Shown: piece after piece, positions 1 through 7,873 of the stretch
Layout: every line of letters begins with the position of its first letter
Numbering within the stretch: position 1 is the stretch's first letter
Origin: Bacteroidota bacterium
GTDB lineage: Bacteria > Bacteroidota > Bacteroidia > Bacteroidales > Lentimicrobiaceae
Direction of reading: 5' to 3'
DNA length: 64,000 nt
Assembly: GCA_023441805.1 (NCBI GenBank)
Contig: JAEZNO010000001.1
Location: 186,001-250,000 of the forward strand
Program-made: the position numbers and the translations under genes
Notes under the pieces: generated by a model
What the model was told of the DNA's origin: nothing
Databases searched by the model: none
Seen by the model: the letters and a program-made list of their open reading frames with translations, nothing else

Positions 1-750
1 ATCTCGATCTTGATAGATTTATCTGATAGGATAAAATCTCAAAACGCAGTATCGTATGACATTGAAAATGTAAAAACAATAACTGAATTCTTTAAATTAA
101 ATATGGAACAGTTGGGTGCATATAAAGCACAGGGTAAAATTGGAATTTTCTTTACTCCTCTTCCTACAATTCAGGATATAAATTCAATAGTCACTAAGTT
201 GGAGATTAACTGTTCCAAAATGGATTCAAAGAAGAGAAAAGGTGTTTATGACTCAATAACTGAGTTGTATACAACCAATTTAGAAAAAATATACCAAGAA
301 GCTGTTAGAAATAATTATTTTCCTGGTGCTGATATTTGGAGATTCTTTAAGGATAACATCGATTACTGCATTGATACAGATACTAGTTATCGGAATATAT
401 TAATAATCTTTACCGATGGTTACTTATATCATCAAAATAGTACTTTCAATAATGGTAATAGATTTACTTATCTAAGTGGAAATATTAATAGATATCGGGA
501 CAATCAAAATTGGAAGAATCTTTTGGATAATGATGATTTTGGAATTTTAACAGAAAGAAATGATCTTAATAACCTTGAAGTACTAGTTCTTGAAGTCAAG
601 GCTGAAAATTATACTATAGATGAAGACATTTTAAAATATTGTTGGAAAAAATGGTTCGAGGAAATGAATGTCTCGCATTACCAAGTGTACAGTTCCGATA
701 TGCCTGCAAATACGAAAAAGAGAATTGAGAGTTTTTTTGCATTCCAGTGA
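1..750 (+). CDS. vWA-like protein of unknown function (5' partial)
   Basis: The frame is open from the first base of the window, so the true start lies upstream; the TTG at 10 need not be used. The visible part begins with a strand and a D-x-S-D-R motif (IDLSDRI). Near residue 135 it has a hydrophobic strand ending in IIFTDGY. These resemble the first and third metal-site loops of a von Willebrand factor A fold. The remainder is acidic and aromatic, with no membrane segment. The gene is strikingly AT-rich, like the restriction-modification genes it converges on 60 bases downstream, which suggests shared acquisition. I recognise no named family. A defence or accessory role is inferred only from the neighbours. 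Confidence 0.6.
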   Translation: MSILIDLSDRIKSQNAVSYDIENVKTITEFFKLNMEQLGAYKAQGKIGIFFTPLPTIQDINSIVTKLEINCSKMDSKKRKGVYDSITELYTTNLEKIYQEAVRNNYFPGADIWRFFKDNIDYCIDTDTSYRNILIIFTDGYLYHQNSTFNNGNRFTYLSGNINRYRDNQNWKNLLDNDDFGILTERNDLNNLEVLVLEVKAENYTIDEDILKYCWKKWFEEMNVSHYQVYSSDMPANTKKRIESFFAFQ

Positions 751-810
751 AACTCATTCAACAGATAAAATTTAAATTTAAATATTATGTGAAGCACATT
801 TGATGAAACA

Positions 811-1566
811 TTAATGAGTTTTCCTTATTCTACTTCTTACTTCTGAATTAAACTTAACTAATTTTTCCCAATTAATTTCACCAGTGCCTTTACAAAATTC
901 ATTGGCAAATTCTTTTGTGAATTTATTTATCATTTTGGCATAAGCTTTAAGAAAATCGTCGTTACGTTCTTTTGCTTTATAGCCTAACGGCTCGATAATT
1001 TTAATATATAATTCGCTGTCACCTGATATGAATTCCCAAAATCGTTGTCCGCAATATTTAAAATAATCTCCTTTATCGACTTTGTTATCTCTTCCATAAC
1101 AGCATCCATTTATAGCAATGACATGTAATTGAGAATTGCTTGTTCTGAGTGTTTTTTTTGCAGTGAGAAAGTCTGCTCTCATCTTACCAAGCTGACTGCT
1201 ATTTCCCCAGTTAGGGCCTGACTTGATTGTAACAATATATCTAATGTGATTTTTGTCAAACTCAAGGTCAATTCCAGGAATACCTGATTTACGGCCAGAA
1301 TACACTTTACTATTGATGAAAATTGCCAACCCTTCAAGCCAATCTCCAAAAATTGTCTCTTCTTGCGATGAAATAAATGCATTTGTCAATGATTCAATAA
1401 TATTGTGGGCAGTGAGAATGTATTTGGCCTTAAAAAGATAAGGGTTCTTTTTACACAGTACATTTTTAAGTTTTAAATTACTTAATCCATCAATACGTTT
1501 TTGATGAAAAGTTTCGATATTTTCCTCAACGTATTTAAGTACATCATCAAGGTTTAATCTTTCCAT
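811..1566 (-). CDS. Type II restriction endonuclease, PmeII/EcoO109I-like
   Basis: About 251 residues. The central segment has GIDLEF (98-103) followed by a strand TIKSGPNWGNSSQ (113-125). I recognise this as the core of PmeII-family type II restriction enzymes, a PD-(D/E)xK-like fold; D100 and K115 would be the catalytic pair. The frame stays open upstream to 1650, but the ATG at 1566 gives the conserved start (MERLNLDD) and limits the overlap with the upstream methyltransferase gene to 20 bases. Such an overlap implies translational coupling. The partner methyltransferase supports the assignment. The target site cannot be read from sequence alone. Confidence 0.8.
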   Translation of the reverse strand: MERLNLDDVLKYVEENIETFHQKRIDGLSNLKLKNVLCKKNPYLFKAKYILTAHNIIESLTNAFISSQEETIFGDWLEGLAIFINSKVYSGRKSGIPGIDLEFDKNHIRYIVTIKSGPNWGNSSQLGKMRADFLTAKKTLRTSNSQLHVIAINGCCYGRDNKVDKGDYFKYCGQRFWEFISGDSELYIKIIEPLGYKAKERNDDFLKAYAKMINKFTKEFANEFCKGTGEINWEKLVKFNSEVRSRIRKTH

Positions 1567-2404
1567 ATTTTTTTTCAGGTTCAAGAAGATATAATTCGAC
1601 AGGCTGTAGTTTACTTTTAACCATTTGATAATATTCAGGTAGTATTTCAATACCTATTGAATTTCTTTTCATTCTATTAGCAACCACAAGTGTTGTTCCT
1701 GAACCCATGAAAGGATCAAGCACAAGATCGTTTTCTTTAGTAAAAAGTTTGATGAACCACTCAGGAAGCTCTTCTGGAAAAGCAGCACTATGATTTTTAT
1801 TGGCACATTCTGTTGCTAAATATAGTACGTTGGACGGATATGCTTTTTCACGCCCGACCCAATTAGAAATGTTTTTCCCAAATCCACTGCCAACTTTTGA
1901 ATTATCACGTGATTTGTCAGTATCCGAAAGCTTCTTGAGCCTTGTTCGAGCCCATTTACCCATTGGAACCATGACCTCATCCTGGTACATATTAAATTGT
2001 TTTGCTTTATTAAATTGCAATAACCTTTCCCAAGAATCTCTAAATCTATTGGGCCATTTGCCAGGGTATGAGTTTTTCTTATGCCATATGAACTCCTCTG
2101 TCCACAACCATCCCTGCTTTCTCATTTCAATAATGAGTTCCATTACATAAGTACTACGTTCACCATTAACTACTTTTTCTTTAATATTTAGTATAAAAGT
2201 ACCGGAAGGCTTCAATACTCTATGTAATTGCTCAGAAATTGGCAGGAACCATTCTACATACCTATCAGGATGAATACCTCCATATGTGCTTTTACGCTGA
2301 TCAGCATAAGGAGGTGAAGTGATGATTAAATCGATTATATCATCAGGAAGTTTTTTAAGTTCAGCAGCACAATCACCTTCAAGTATTTCGGTAGTAATCT
2401 TCAT
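1547..2404 (-). CDS. Site-specific DNA methyltransferase of the restriction-modification pair
   Basis: 285 residues. The catalytic motif TSPPY is at 29-33 and the AdoMet-binding motif DPFMGSGTT is at 230-238. The order, catalytic motif before AdoMet motif, is that of beta-class amino-methyltransferases. TSPPY rather than DPPY favours N4-cytosine, though N6-adenine is not excluded. It would methylate host DNA at the site cut by the downstream endonuclease, whose start lies inside its last 20 bases. It is the first gene of the pair, as expected if protection must precede cleavage. The AT-rich composition matches the endonuclease and the vWA-like gene at the left edge. Confidence 0.88.
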   Translation of the reverse strand: MKITTEILEGDCAAELKKLPDDIIDLIITSPPYADQRKSTYGGIHPDRYVEWFLPISEQLHRVLKPSGTFILNIKEKVVNGERSTYVMELIIEMRKQGWLWTEEFIWHKKNSYPGKWPNRFRDSWERLLQFNKAKQFNMYQDEVMVPMGKWARTRLKKLSDTDKSRDNSKVGSGFGKNISNWVGREKAYPSNVLYLATECANKNHSAAFPEELPEWFIKLFTKENDLVLDPFMGSGTTLVVANRMKRNSIGIEILPEYYQMVKSKLQPVELYLLEPEKKYGKIKP

Positions 2405-2847
2405 GACTCATTTTAGCATTATGCAAATTTAACCTTAAAGGAGTAGAATTCTACTGGTTGTTAATAAAATGTGATAAAGAAAAATTGTGTGTTGGCAAGA
2501 ACTGTGGATATGATTTCAAATTAATTAATGAGTTGACATACAACAATATTATATAAAGAGTAAGAAAATAGGCCAAGATAGAATGACTGTTTCGATTATA
2601 ACGAAACATCTCAACTTACCACATCTTGTGTTAACAGGCCAAATCTCAGTAAACCACTTATTTATGACTCCATTTTCTTCTTAATCTCCGGCAGTTGTTT
2701 CTCAGGAATTTGGGATGGCAATTGCTTCATCGCCTTTTTTCAGGTAGCATTTATTTGTGGAGCCGGAAACCCTTGTTAACCAATCGGTATTTATGTCCTT
2801 GGTACAATCTCTTAAGACAAAGTGTTATCTTTATAAAAAATTTCAAG
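2405..2847. other. Intergenic region, 443 bases
   Basis: This AT-rich spacer lies between the divergent methyltransferase and beta-flower genes. It holds a perfect 7-base inverted repeat (2588-2608), two copies of AGGCCAA (2570-2576 and 2636-2642), and a 22-codon open frame on the minus strand (2662-2730) that ends in a lysine-rich tail and may be a remnant or chance. No RNA gene or terminator is evident. Confidence 0.5.
2588..2608. promoter_or_regulatory. Inverted repeat, possible operator
   Basis: TGTTTCG, a 7-base spacer, then CGAAACA: a perfect dyad in the spacer between the restriction-modification operon and the repeat-protein gene. It is about 180 bases upstream of the methyltransferase start. 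A role in controlling either gene is inference only. Confidence 0.25.
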
Positions 2848-3333
2848 ATGCACTTTAAACTATTAACGGTGATGTTGTGTCTGCTTCCCTTTGTCGCGTT
2901 TTCACAGGTAAGAGTCTATAAGGGTACTTCAAATTACAGCAGCGATGTGATATGTAGTTTAAAGGATGGTAAAGTATTTAAGAAGACCTCCAACTACTCG
3001 TCTGATATTATCTGTCATGTTGCCGGTAACCGGATATACAAAGGCACGAGCATTTATTCTTCAGATGTGCTTTACACAGTGAAAGAAGGTAAGGTTTACC
3101 AAGGGAATTCAACTTATTCAAGCGACATACTCTTTACCATAAGGGATGGTAAAATTTATAAAGGCACATCAAATTACAGCTCAGATATCATTGCCACCAT
3201 GAGGTATGGTAAGGTTTACATGGGGACTTCAAATTACAGTAGTGATATTGATTTTACCATTAATGGAGATGTTACTATTGAAGAGTTTGTTGCAATATGG
3301 TATGCTGTGAATTATGGTGCGACTTCGTATTAA
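2848..3333 (+). CDS. Secreted beta-flower repeat protein
   Basis: 161 residues from the ATG at 2848. The frame is open further upstream, but only this start gives a signal peptide (MHFKLLTVML..., ending AFSQ). The mature part is six tandem repeats of about 20 residues with the pattern (K/R)(V/I)Y-x-G-(T/N)S-x-YSSD(I/V), then a short helix-like tail. I recognise this as the small secreted 5-fold beta-flower type seen in Bacteroidota, in which each repeat forms one petal. There are six recognisable units here, the first following directly on the signal peptide. Function is unknown in the family. The repeats are near-identical in protein but diverged in DNA, so the array is not a recent expansion. 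Confidence 0.7.
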   Translation: MHFKLLTVMLCLLPFVAFSQVRVYKGTSNYSSDVICSLKDGKVFKKTSNYSSDIICHVAGNRIYKGTSIYSSDVLYTVKEGKVYQGNSTYSSDILFTIRDGKIYKGTSNYSSDIIATMRYGKVYMGTSNYSSDIDFTINGDVTIEEFVAIWYAVNYGATSY

Positions 3334-3433
3334 TGTTCTTCCTGTCAGTCAATGCCCGGACAGCTACTATGCTTGAGAGGGGCCGGTGTCGGAGCTGCCG
3401 CGGAACCCTTGTACACTGAAACATGATTGGTTT

Positions 3434-3474
3434 GGAACCGGGAACCGGAAACTAAGAACTAAGAACCAGGAACC
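3434..3474. repeat. Short degenerate repeat GGAACC / AAGAACT
   Basis: Six- to eight-base units (GGAACC at 3434, 3441 and 3469, with GGAAAC and AAGAACT variants between) lie in the spacer downstream of both flanking genes, which converge here. No stem-loop of terminator quality is evident. Confidence 0.4.
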
Positions 3475-3496
3475 AATAACAACTGTTTACTGACTG

Positions 3497-4594
3497 CTAC
3501 TTAATGGTAACAAACTGTTTTTCCAGTCGGATCTTCTGCTTCATCCCATTTTCCCCCGATATCACATAATACTTTGAAATCGATTGTGGAACCGTCACTT
3601 CAATCTTCCTGCGGATGCGCGATATTACATTACTCATATTGTCCCTATTGGTAACAAGTTTGTTGATTCGCCAGTGCATTTTTGCAATGGAGTCAGTATC
3701 TGAATAGTTTTCGTATAAACGCAGCAGTTCAGCTCTGTAATCATCGGGAAGGGATGAAAATGCAATCCCTTCAGGGTGGTTAAGGAAGAGGTGGTAAACG
3801 GTCTTTTCCATAGGACCGAATGGAAGCAGCAATCCCAGCTGTGGTAAGCTGAAAGTACGCTCGCGGTAATCAACTTCAAGCAGTGTGGGTTCGGAATTTT
3901 CAGTAAGGGAGGTGTAATAAATGAACTGCCTGCGAATTCCCTCAAGTACAGCGAAGGTTTGTGACGTCAGGTGTTGGTCGATATGCTTTTGCCTGATGAT
4001 CTCCCGACATTCGGGACAGATATCGGCCGTGCGGAGCTTCATGGTGATCTCGGCCTTGTTGCCGCAAAAGTCGTTGATGCATGAGCGTGGTACCAGGTGC
4101 GCCATCATTTTACGCTCTTCAAAATTGGAGTACATCAGCATCTTAAGTGGCAGTATTGCAACCTGGTAAACAATGGGGTAGATCATACTGGTGTTTACAA
4201 ACAGATCCCACATGCTGGTTTGCACAAAAAGGTTTTTCCTGCCGGTGGGGTCGGCACCCTGAAACCAGTTGTACTCGTTGGCATAATCAGTAAGCATCAC
4301 AACCGGCTCGCCTGCAGGTATTTTGTACTGTTTGCGAGCCTGGTTGCAGTGCTCAAAGATTGTCTCCCAACTAACCTTTGTCACAGGAAAGGCAAAATTC
4401 TTATAAAAGTTATGTTGTTGAGTCATTAACTTTTTGTGATCCCACACTTCGGTTGTCAGTTCATCGTCGTTATACTCAACCGGTGATTCGTGTATGATGT
4501 ATTTAACCAGTCCCGGGTACTGGCGAAGCAACGAAACCACGGTATCGAAGTTTTCGCGACTGAAGGTTGACTCCCTTATGAGGTTGATATTCAT
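3497..4594 (-). CDS. Uncharacterised Cys4 protein with winged-helix-like C-terminus
   Basis: 365 residues, soluble, no signal peptide. The middle carries four cysteines in two pairs (C172-x4-C177 and C193-x2-C196, the latter CPEC), a likely zinc site. It follows a segment rich in aromatic residues (100-150). The C-terminal 100 residues (from about 260) resemble a winged-helix-like module common in Bacteroidota proteins, with HPEGI, YRAELLRLY and SNVISRIRRK landmarks. It starts 24 bases after the vWA gene on the same strand, so the two very likely form an operon. GC content is clearly higher than in the preceding 2.4 kb. No function is assigned; sensing or regulation together with the vWA protein is inference. 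Confidence 0.7.
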   Translation of the reverse strand: MNINLIRESTFSRENFDTVVSLLRQYPGLVKYIIHESPVEYNDDELTTEVWDHKKLMTQQHNFYKNFAFPVTKVSWETIFEHCNQARKQYKIPAGEPVVMLTDYANEYNWFQGADPTGRKNLFVQTSMWDLFVNTSMIYPIVYQVAILPLKMLMYSNFEERKMMAHLVPRSCINDFCGNKAEITMKLRTADICPECREIIRQKHIDQHLTSQTFAVLEGIRRQFIYYTSLTENSEPTLLEVDYRERTFSLPQLGLLLPFGPMEKTVYHLFLNHPEGIAFSSLPDDYRAELLRLYENYSDTDSIAKMHWRINKLVTNRDNMSNVISRIRRKIEVTVPQSISKYYVISGENGMKQKIRLEKQFVTIK

Positions 4595-4618
4595 GGCAAA
4601 GATTGTGATATCGCAAAA

Positions 4619-5266
4619 TTAATGATCCGGATTTTCATTATCAAGAAACCCATTGTGAATGATACCATTCTTTTTTAGATGCATGTAATTCTCCATTCGG
4701 TCGGAAACATAGTCAAACTGGCGCACCGAATCCTTGACGTCGTAACGCACGGCATTATTGGCCTTTATGTTTAACTGGACGGCAATGTTAACAGCATCAA
4801 AAGTAGCCCCCACATAGCTAAAGCTCCATTTGCCTGAAAGCTCCAGGTCTTTGATGATAGATGAAACTTTCTGGTGGTTATAGTGGATTGAGGCATTTTC
4901 GTAGCCGTCGGTAAAGATCACCACAACTACTGAAGCCTCATCTCTTTCAACCTCTTTTGCAACGATCTTATTGAGTTGGCTCACTGAAACCCCGATGGCA
5001 TCATACAGAGCAGTCATGCCGTCGGGCATGTATTCAGTAAAGCTCACCTCATTAAGGTCATTAACCCGAACCCTGTCGCGCACCAACATCGGTTTCTGGT
5101 TAAAGACACACAAAGAAGTCACTATTTCCTGTTCAGGATACCTCGCTGCCAGCTCTTTGATCCTGCGTATTTGGCTGTTAACACCGGCAACGGTCTCTTC
5201 AATGCAACTACTCATCGATCCGCTGCGGTCGAGAATAAGCTGGTAATACGTCCTCTTGTTTTTCAT
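4619..5266 (-). CDS. vWA domain protein
   Basis: 215 residues, essentially one von Willebrand factor A domain. D13-R-S-G-S17 supplies the DxSxS metal site, a threonine lies in MPDGMTALYD, and a strand ends in VVIFTDGYEN. There is no signal peptide or membrane helix, so the protein is cytoplasmic. Such stand-alone domains bind a metal and a protein partner. The obvious candidate partner is the Cys4/winged-helix-like protein encoded 24 bases downstream. A 16-base perfect palindrome lies 65 bases before its start. The family is recognisable but the role is not. Confidence 0.85.
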   Translation of the reverse strand: MKNKRTYYQLILDRSGSMSSCIEETVAGVNSQIRRIKELAARYPEQEIVTSLCVFNQKPMLVRDRVRVNDLNEVSFTEYMPDGMTALYDAIGVSVSQLNKIVAKEVERDEASVVVVIFTDGYENASIHYNHQKVSSIIKDLELSGKWSFSYVGATFDAVNIAVQLNIKANNAVRYDVKDSVRQFDYVSDRMENYMHLKKNGIIHNGFLDNENPDH

Positions 5267-5331
5267 GGTCTTAAAGTTTTAGTTTGTATAATGGCGCAAA
5301 GTTACCCTGCACGAACCCCGCGAAGAGGAGT

Positions 5332-5347
5332 TTTTCAAGCTTGAAAA
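5332..5347. promoter_or_regulatory. Perfect 16-base palindrome upstream of the vWA operon
   Basis: TTTTCAAG followed by CTTGAAAA, 65 bases before the vWA start on the minus strand. It could be an operator. It lacks a T-run and loop, so a terminator is unlikely. Confidence 0.3.
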
Positions 5348-5441
5348 GCAAAAAAGCTTAGGGTTCAATACCACGGGAAAAATATAAGATATTGCCACCG
5401 ACACCTTGTCGTTGCCCATAAATATTTCAATAAAGTTTTAC

Positions 5442-5449
5442 TATATTTG
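5442..5449 (+). promoter_or_regulatory. Bacteroidota -7 promoter element
   Basis: TATATTTG matches the TAnnTTTG -7 consensus, 83 bases before the DUF1801 gene. No good TTTG at the -33 spacing was found, so this is only a candidate. Confidence 0.3.
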
Positions 5450-5531
5450 CTTTTGTATAAGCGGAAGTAATTCAGCTTGTGAGCAGTAGTCTTAATCAGG
5501 CAACTGCTTTTTCGTTTCAAACCATAAATAC

Positions 5532-5987
5532 ATGAAAGCATCTGGAACAACAGTAGACGAAATTCTTACAAACTTGCCGGAAGAGAGGATTGAGCCTTTT
5601 AATAAGCTGCACGAAGTAATTGTAAAGAACCTGCCCAAAGGATTTGAACCGGCAATCAGTTATGGTGGATTAGGTTATGTTATTCCGCATTCACTGTATC
5701 CTGCCGGTTATCACTGTAAACCCGGTGAGCCGCTTCCTTTTGCAGGAATTGCTTCACAAAAGCACTCAATCAACCTGTATCATATGGGTATTTACTCTAA
5801 TCCTGATCTTCTTGACTGGTTTGTAAAGGAATATCCCAGGCATTGTAAGCATAAACTGGATATGGGTAAGGGCTGCATCAGGTTTAAAAAGGTGAACGAT
5901 ATTCCCTATGAACTCATTGGTGAGCTTATGACGAAAATTAGTGCTGAAGATTGGATCAGGACTTACGAGACGAACTTTAAAAAGTAG
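5532..5987 (+). CDS. DUF1801 domain protein
   Basis: 151 residues, soluble. It matches the DUF1801/YdhG-like family: an N-terminal helix with TNLPEERIEPFNKLHEVI, then a beta-sheet core (PAISYGGLGYVIP, INLYHMGIYS), then GKGCIRFKKVNDIPYELIGELM near the end. The length is typical. Members are small single-domain proteins with a frataxin-like fold and mostly unknown roles. It stands alone, facing away from the vWA operon. Confidence 0.8.
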   Translation: MKASGTTVDEILTNLPEERIEPFNKLHEVIVKNLPKGFEPAISYGGLGYVIPHSLYPAGYHCKPGEPLPFAGIASQKHSINLYHMGIYSNPDLLDWFVKEYPRHCKHKLDMGKGCIRFKKVNDIPYELIGELMTKISAEDWIRTYETNFKK

Positions 5988-6103
5988 TTTCGATTGTTTC
6001 AATTCGGTCACTGAGCGTAATTTCGTTCTCGCCTTCCGGTAGCTATTATCGCTGATTGCTGAATTTGGAATGATGGACGAATTAATTTTTTATTAATTAC
6101 CTT

Positions 6104-6133
6104 TTTGTCAATTCTGGATTAATCCTATATTCG
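6104..6133 (+). promoter_or_regulatory. Candidate Bacteroidota promoter
   Basis: TTTG (6104-6107), an 18-base spacer and TATATTCG (6126-6133) give a near-consensus -33/-7 pair, 47 bases before the lipoprotein start at 6181. Confidence 0.4.
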
Positions 6134-6180
6134 TTGCTGAATTTACTTTAATGAAACAATCATTGACCTAATCTAAAATC

Positions 6181-6903
6181 ATGAAAACAAATCTTTTAAG
6201 AATCTTAGGATTACTGCCTATTGTAAGTCTTCTGATGGTTGGCTGCACAGAAGAGGAAACTACAGAGCCTGATTATAGTAAGGTGCATCTGATTAAAACA
6301 GAGGTACTTGGAAATAATTCTGATTCCTTCACTCATACCTTTGGTTATGAATACAATAATGATGGGAAAATAGTTAAAAAGACTTGGGATAGGCCGGAGG
6401 CGAATACTGATATTTTTGAGTATCAGTATAATAGCAGTGCTATTTTGATTATTCACTCAAGCAATGACTTTATTATTGATACAACTGTTCTTGAGTTAAA
6501 TAGTCAGGGATTAGTTGCATGTGAATACAAGAAGCACGATGATAAGATGACCAGGTACAAATACGATGGACAAGGATATTGTATTTCATCGAGATATTAT
6601 AAGATTGGAGCGGATACCAGCGACATCGTTCAGGAGATTGAGACTGCAAAATTCACCTACCTGAATGGTGATTTATTACTTGAAGACCGTATTTATAATG
6701 GTACGACATCAGGGCAGATTCAAAATTATTACTACAAGGACAAGGTAAATACTCTTGGTCACGTCAACAGAGGTCAGGCCTTTTATGGCAAGTCGAGTAA
6801 GCATCTGATTAAATTGGGGGATGTAACTGATGAATTTGATGCTGAGGGTCGCCTCATTAAAAGGGTAGAAGCCGAAACTTATCGGACGTTTGAATTTTAC
6901 TAA
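6181..6903 (+). CDS. Hypothetical lipoprotein
   Basis: 240 residues. The N-terminus MKTNLLRILG...LLMVGC is a signal peptide with a lipobox, so C22 would be acylated. Acidic residues follow the cysteine (TEEET), as in many surface-exposed Bacteroidota lipoproteins. The rest is rich in short strands with Y-D/N-G turns (YEYNNDGKIVKK, YKYDGQGYCISS, EFDAEGRLIKR), resembling YD/RHS-like strand repeats. No enzyme motif is visible. The gene is monocistronic, with a near-consensus promoter just upstream. Confidence 0.65.
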   Translation: MKTNLLRILGLLPIVSLLMVGCTEEETTEPDYSKVHLIKTEVLGNNSDSFTHTFGYEYNNDGKIVKKTWDRPEANTDIFEYQYNSSAILIIHSSNDFIIDTTVLELNSQGLVACEYKKHDDKMTRYKYDGQGYCISSRYYKIGADTSDIVQEIETAKFTYLNGDLLLEDRIYNGTTSGQIQNYYYKDKVNTLGHVNRGQAFYGKSSKHLIKLGDVTDEFDAEGRLIKRVEAETYRTFEFY

Positions 6904-6921
6904 GAATTAATTGAGTACTGA

Positions 6922-7335
6922 TTAGTTGTTTTCTGGAATAAATGCAACTGCTTCAACCTCAACCAGGAAGTCAGGATGAGCAAGTGCTGCAACAAACAAT
7001 CCTGTTATTGCAGGAGGGTTTTTCAGGGTTCCAAGGTACTTTTGTGATGCCTGGAAACCGTTGTACAAATCTTGTCCCTGTACAATTAAGATTGTTAGTT
7101 TAATTAGATTTGCGAAAGTTGCACCACAGGCTTCAAGAGCAACCTGCAAGTTCTTCATCACTTGTTCAGTTTGTGCACCTATATCTCCTTTGCCAATTAT
7201 GTTTCGATTGGCATCAACTGAATTTTGTCCCCCAATGTAGATTGTTTTTCCGGCACCTTGAGTAGTAACGACTTGTGAAAACGCTGGATTTTTAAACAAA
7301 CCTTCAGGATTGATGTGTTGAACTTGCTTGCTCAT
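6922..7335 (-). CDS. Rid (YjgF/YER057c/UK114) family protein
   Basis: 137 residues, the normal length of the family. GKTIYIGGQNSVDANRNIIGKGDIGAQTEQ is followed by a helix-strand pair and NPPAITGLFVAALAHPDFLVEVEAVAF. True RidA imine deaminases carry an arginine between NPPAxT-like and LP/VEVEA-like segments; here the stretch AITGLFVAALAHP has none. The protein therefore probably belongs to one of the Rid subgroups without 2-aminoacrylate deaminase activity. It is cytoplasmic, and no partner gene is evident. Confidence 0.8.
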   Translation of the reverse strand: MSKQVQHINPEGLFKNPAFSQVVTTQGAGKTIYIGGQNSVDANRNIIGKGDIGAQTEQVMKNLQVALEACGATFANLIKLTILIVQGQDLYNGFQASQKYLGTLKNPPAITGLFVAALAHPDFLVEVEAVAFIPENN

Positions 7336-7385
7336 AAGATGACCATTTTACTACAAACAAATATCCGAAAAAATAGTGGATAGGA

Positions 7386-7538
7386 TTAGTCCTTTTTTTG
7401 ATGCTTACCCTTGTAAATACTTACCCTGGTTACTAAAACAAGTATTACACCGGAAATAAGAACTGCTGCTACAACTGATGCAATTACCGGTGTTGCGGGA
7501 TTATTAAAATGAATATATGCAGCAGTATTTAGATACAT
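7386..7538 (-). CDS. Putative small membrane protein, 50 residues
   Basis: ATG at 7538 to TAA at 7386. The N-terminus is polar (about 17 residues), then comes one continuous hydrophobic segment (about 18-36, IASVVAAVLISGVILVLV) and a basic tail ending KGKHQKKD. This is the layout of a single-pass membrane protein with its C-terminus in the cytoplasm. Codon use resembles the neighbouring genes and the frame is uninterrupted. There is no obvious ribosome binding site, and it lies alone between the Rid gene and an ArsR operon terminator. It could still be a chance frame. Confidence 0.45.
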   Translation of the reverse strand: MYLNTAAYIHFNNPATPVIASVVAAVLISGVILVLVTRVSIYKGKHQKKD

Positions 7539-7807
7539 TGATGATGGCTATGAAATGATATATGCATCATTATATTTGTTTCTTAACATGCAATATAAAT
7601 ACAATTTTCAAAAACACATATTGCATTTGATAAATTAATGTAGACGAATATACATTAGTTGCCGGCACTTATCAGAAGTCGGTTATTTCCGGCTCTTTTT
7701 AACACTTGCTTTGGTCAATTCAAGGGGAATAGAATAGATTATGATCTCTTGTCAGTTTATTATGAAGAAATTATTATTAAATCTCTGATAGATAATTATG
7801 AAGAAAC

Positions 7808-7843
7808 AAATGCAGAGACGCTTATAATCAGGTCTCTGCATTT
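7808..7843 (-). terminator. Rho-independent terminator of the arsR-SRPBCC operon
   Basis: A perfect 12-base stem (7808-7819 with 7832-7843) and a 12-base loop, followed on the minus strand by a T-rich run (TTTGTTTCTTC). It lies 30 bases beyond the SRPBCC stop codon. The rest of the spacer (7539-7807) shows nothing convincing. Confidence 0.75.
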
Positions 7844-7873
7844 GAAGAGTTAGTAATTTTAAAGTACATGCGA

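Noticed and set aside
2662..2730. 22-codon minus-strand frame with a lysine-rich end, possible gene remnant
   Set aside because: Too short, and a stop lies three codons upstream; kept only as a note in the spacer entry.
2695..2847. N-terminal extension of the beta-flower gene
   Set aside because: It destroys the clear signal peptide beginning at the ATG at 2848.
5365..5550. Minus-strand frame of 61 codons
   Set aside because: It covers the promoter region of the DUF1801 gene and shows no protein-like features.
7659..7853. 64-codon plus-strand frame
   Set aside because: It runs through the terminator hairpin of the arsR operon, has no recognisable features and no ribosome binding site.
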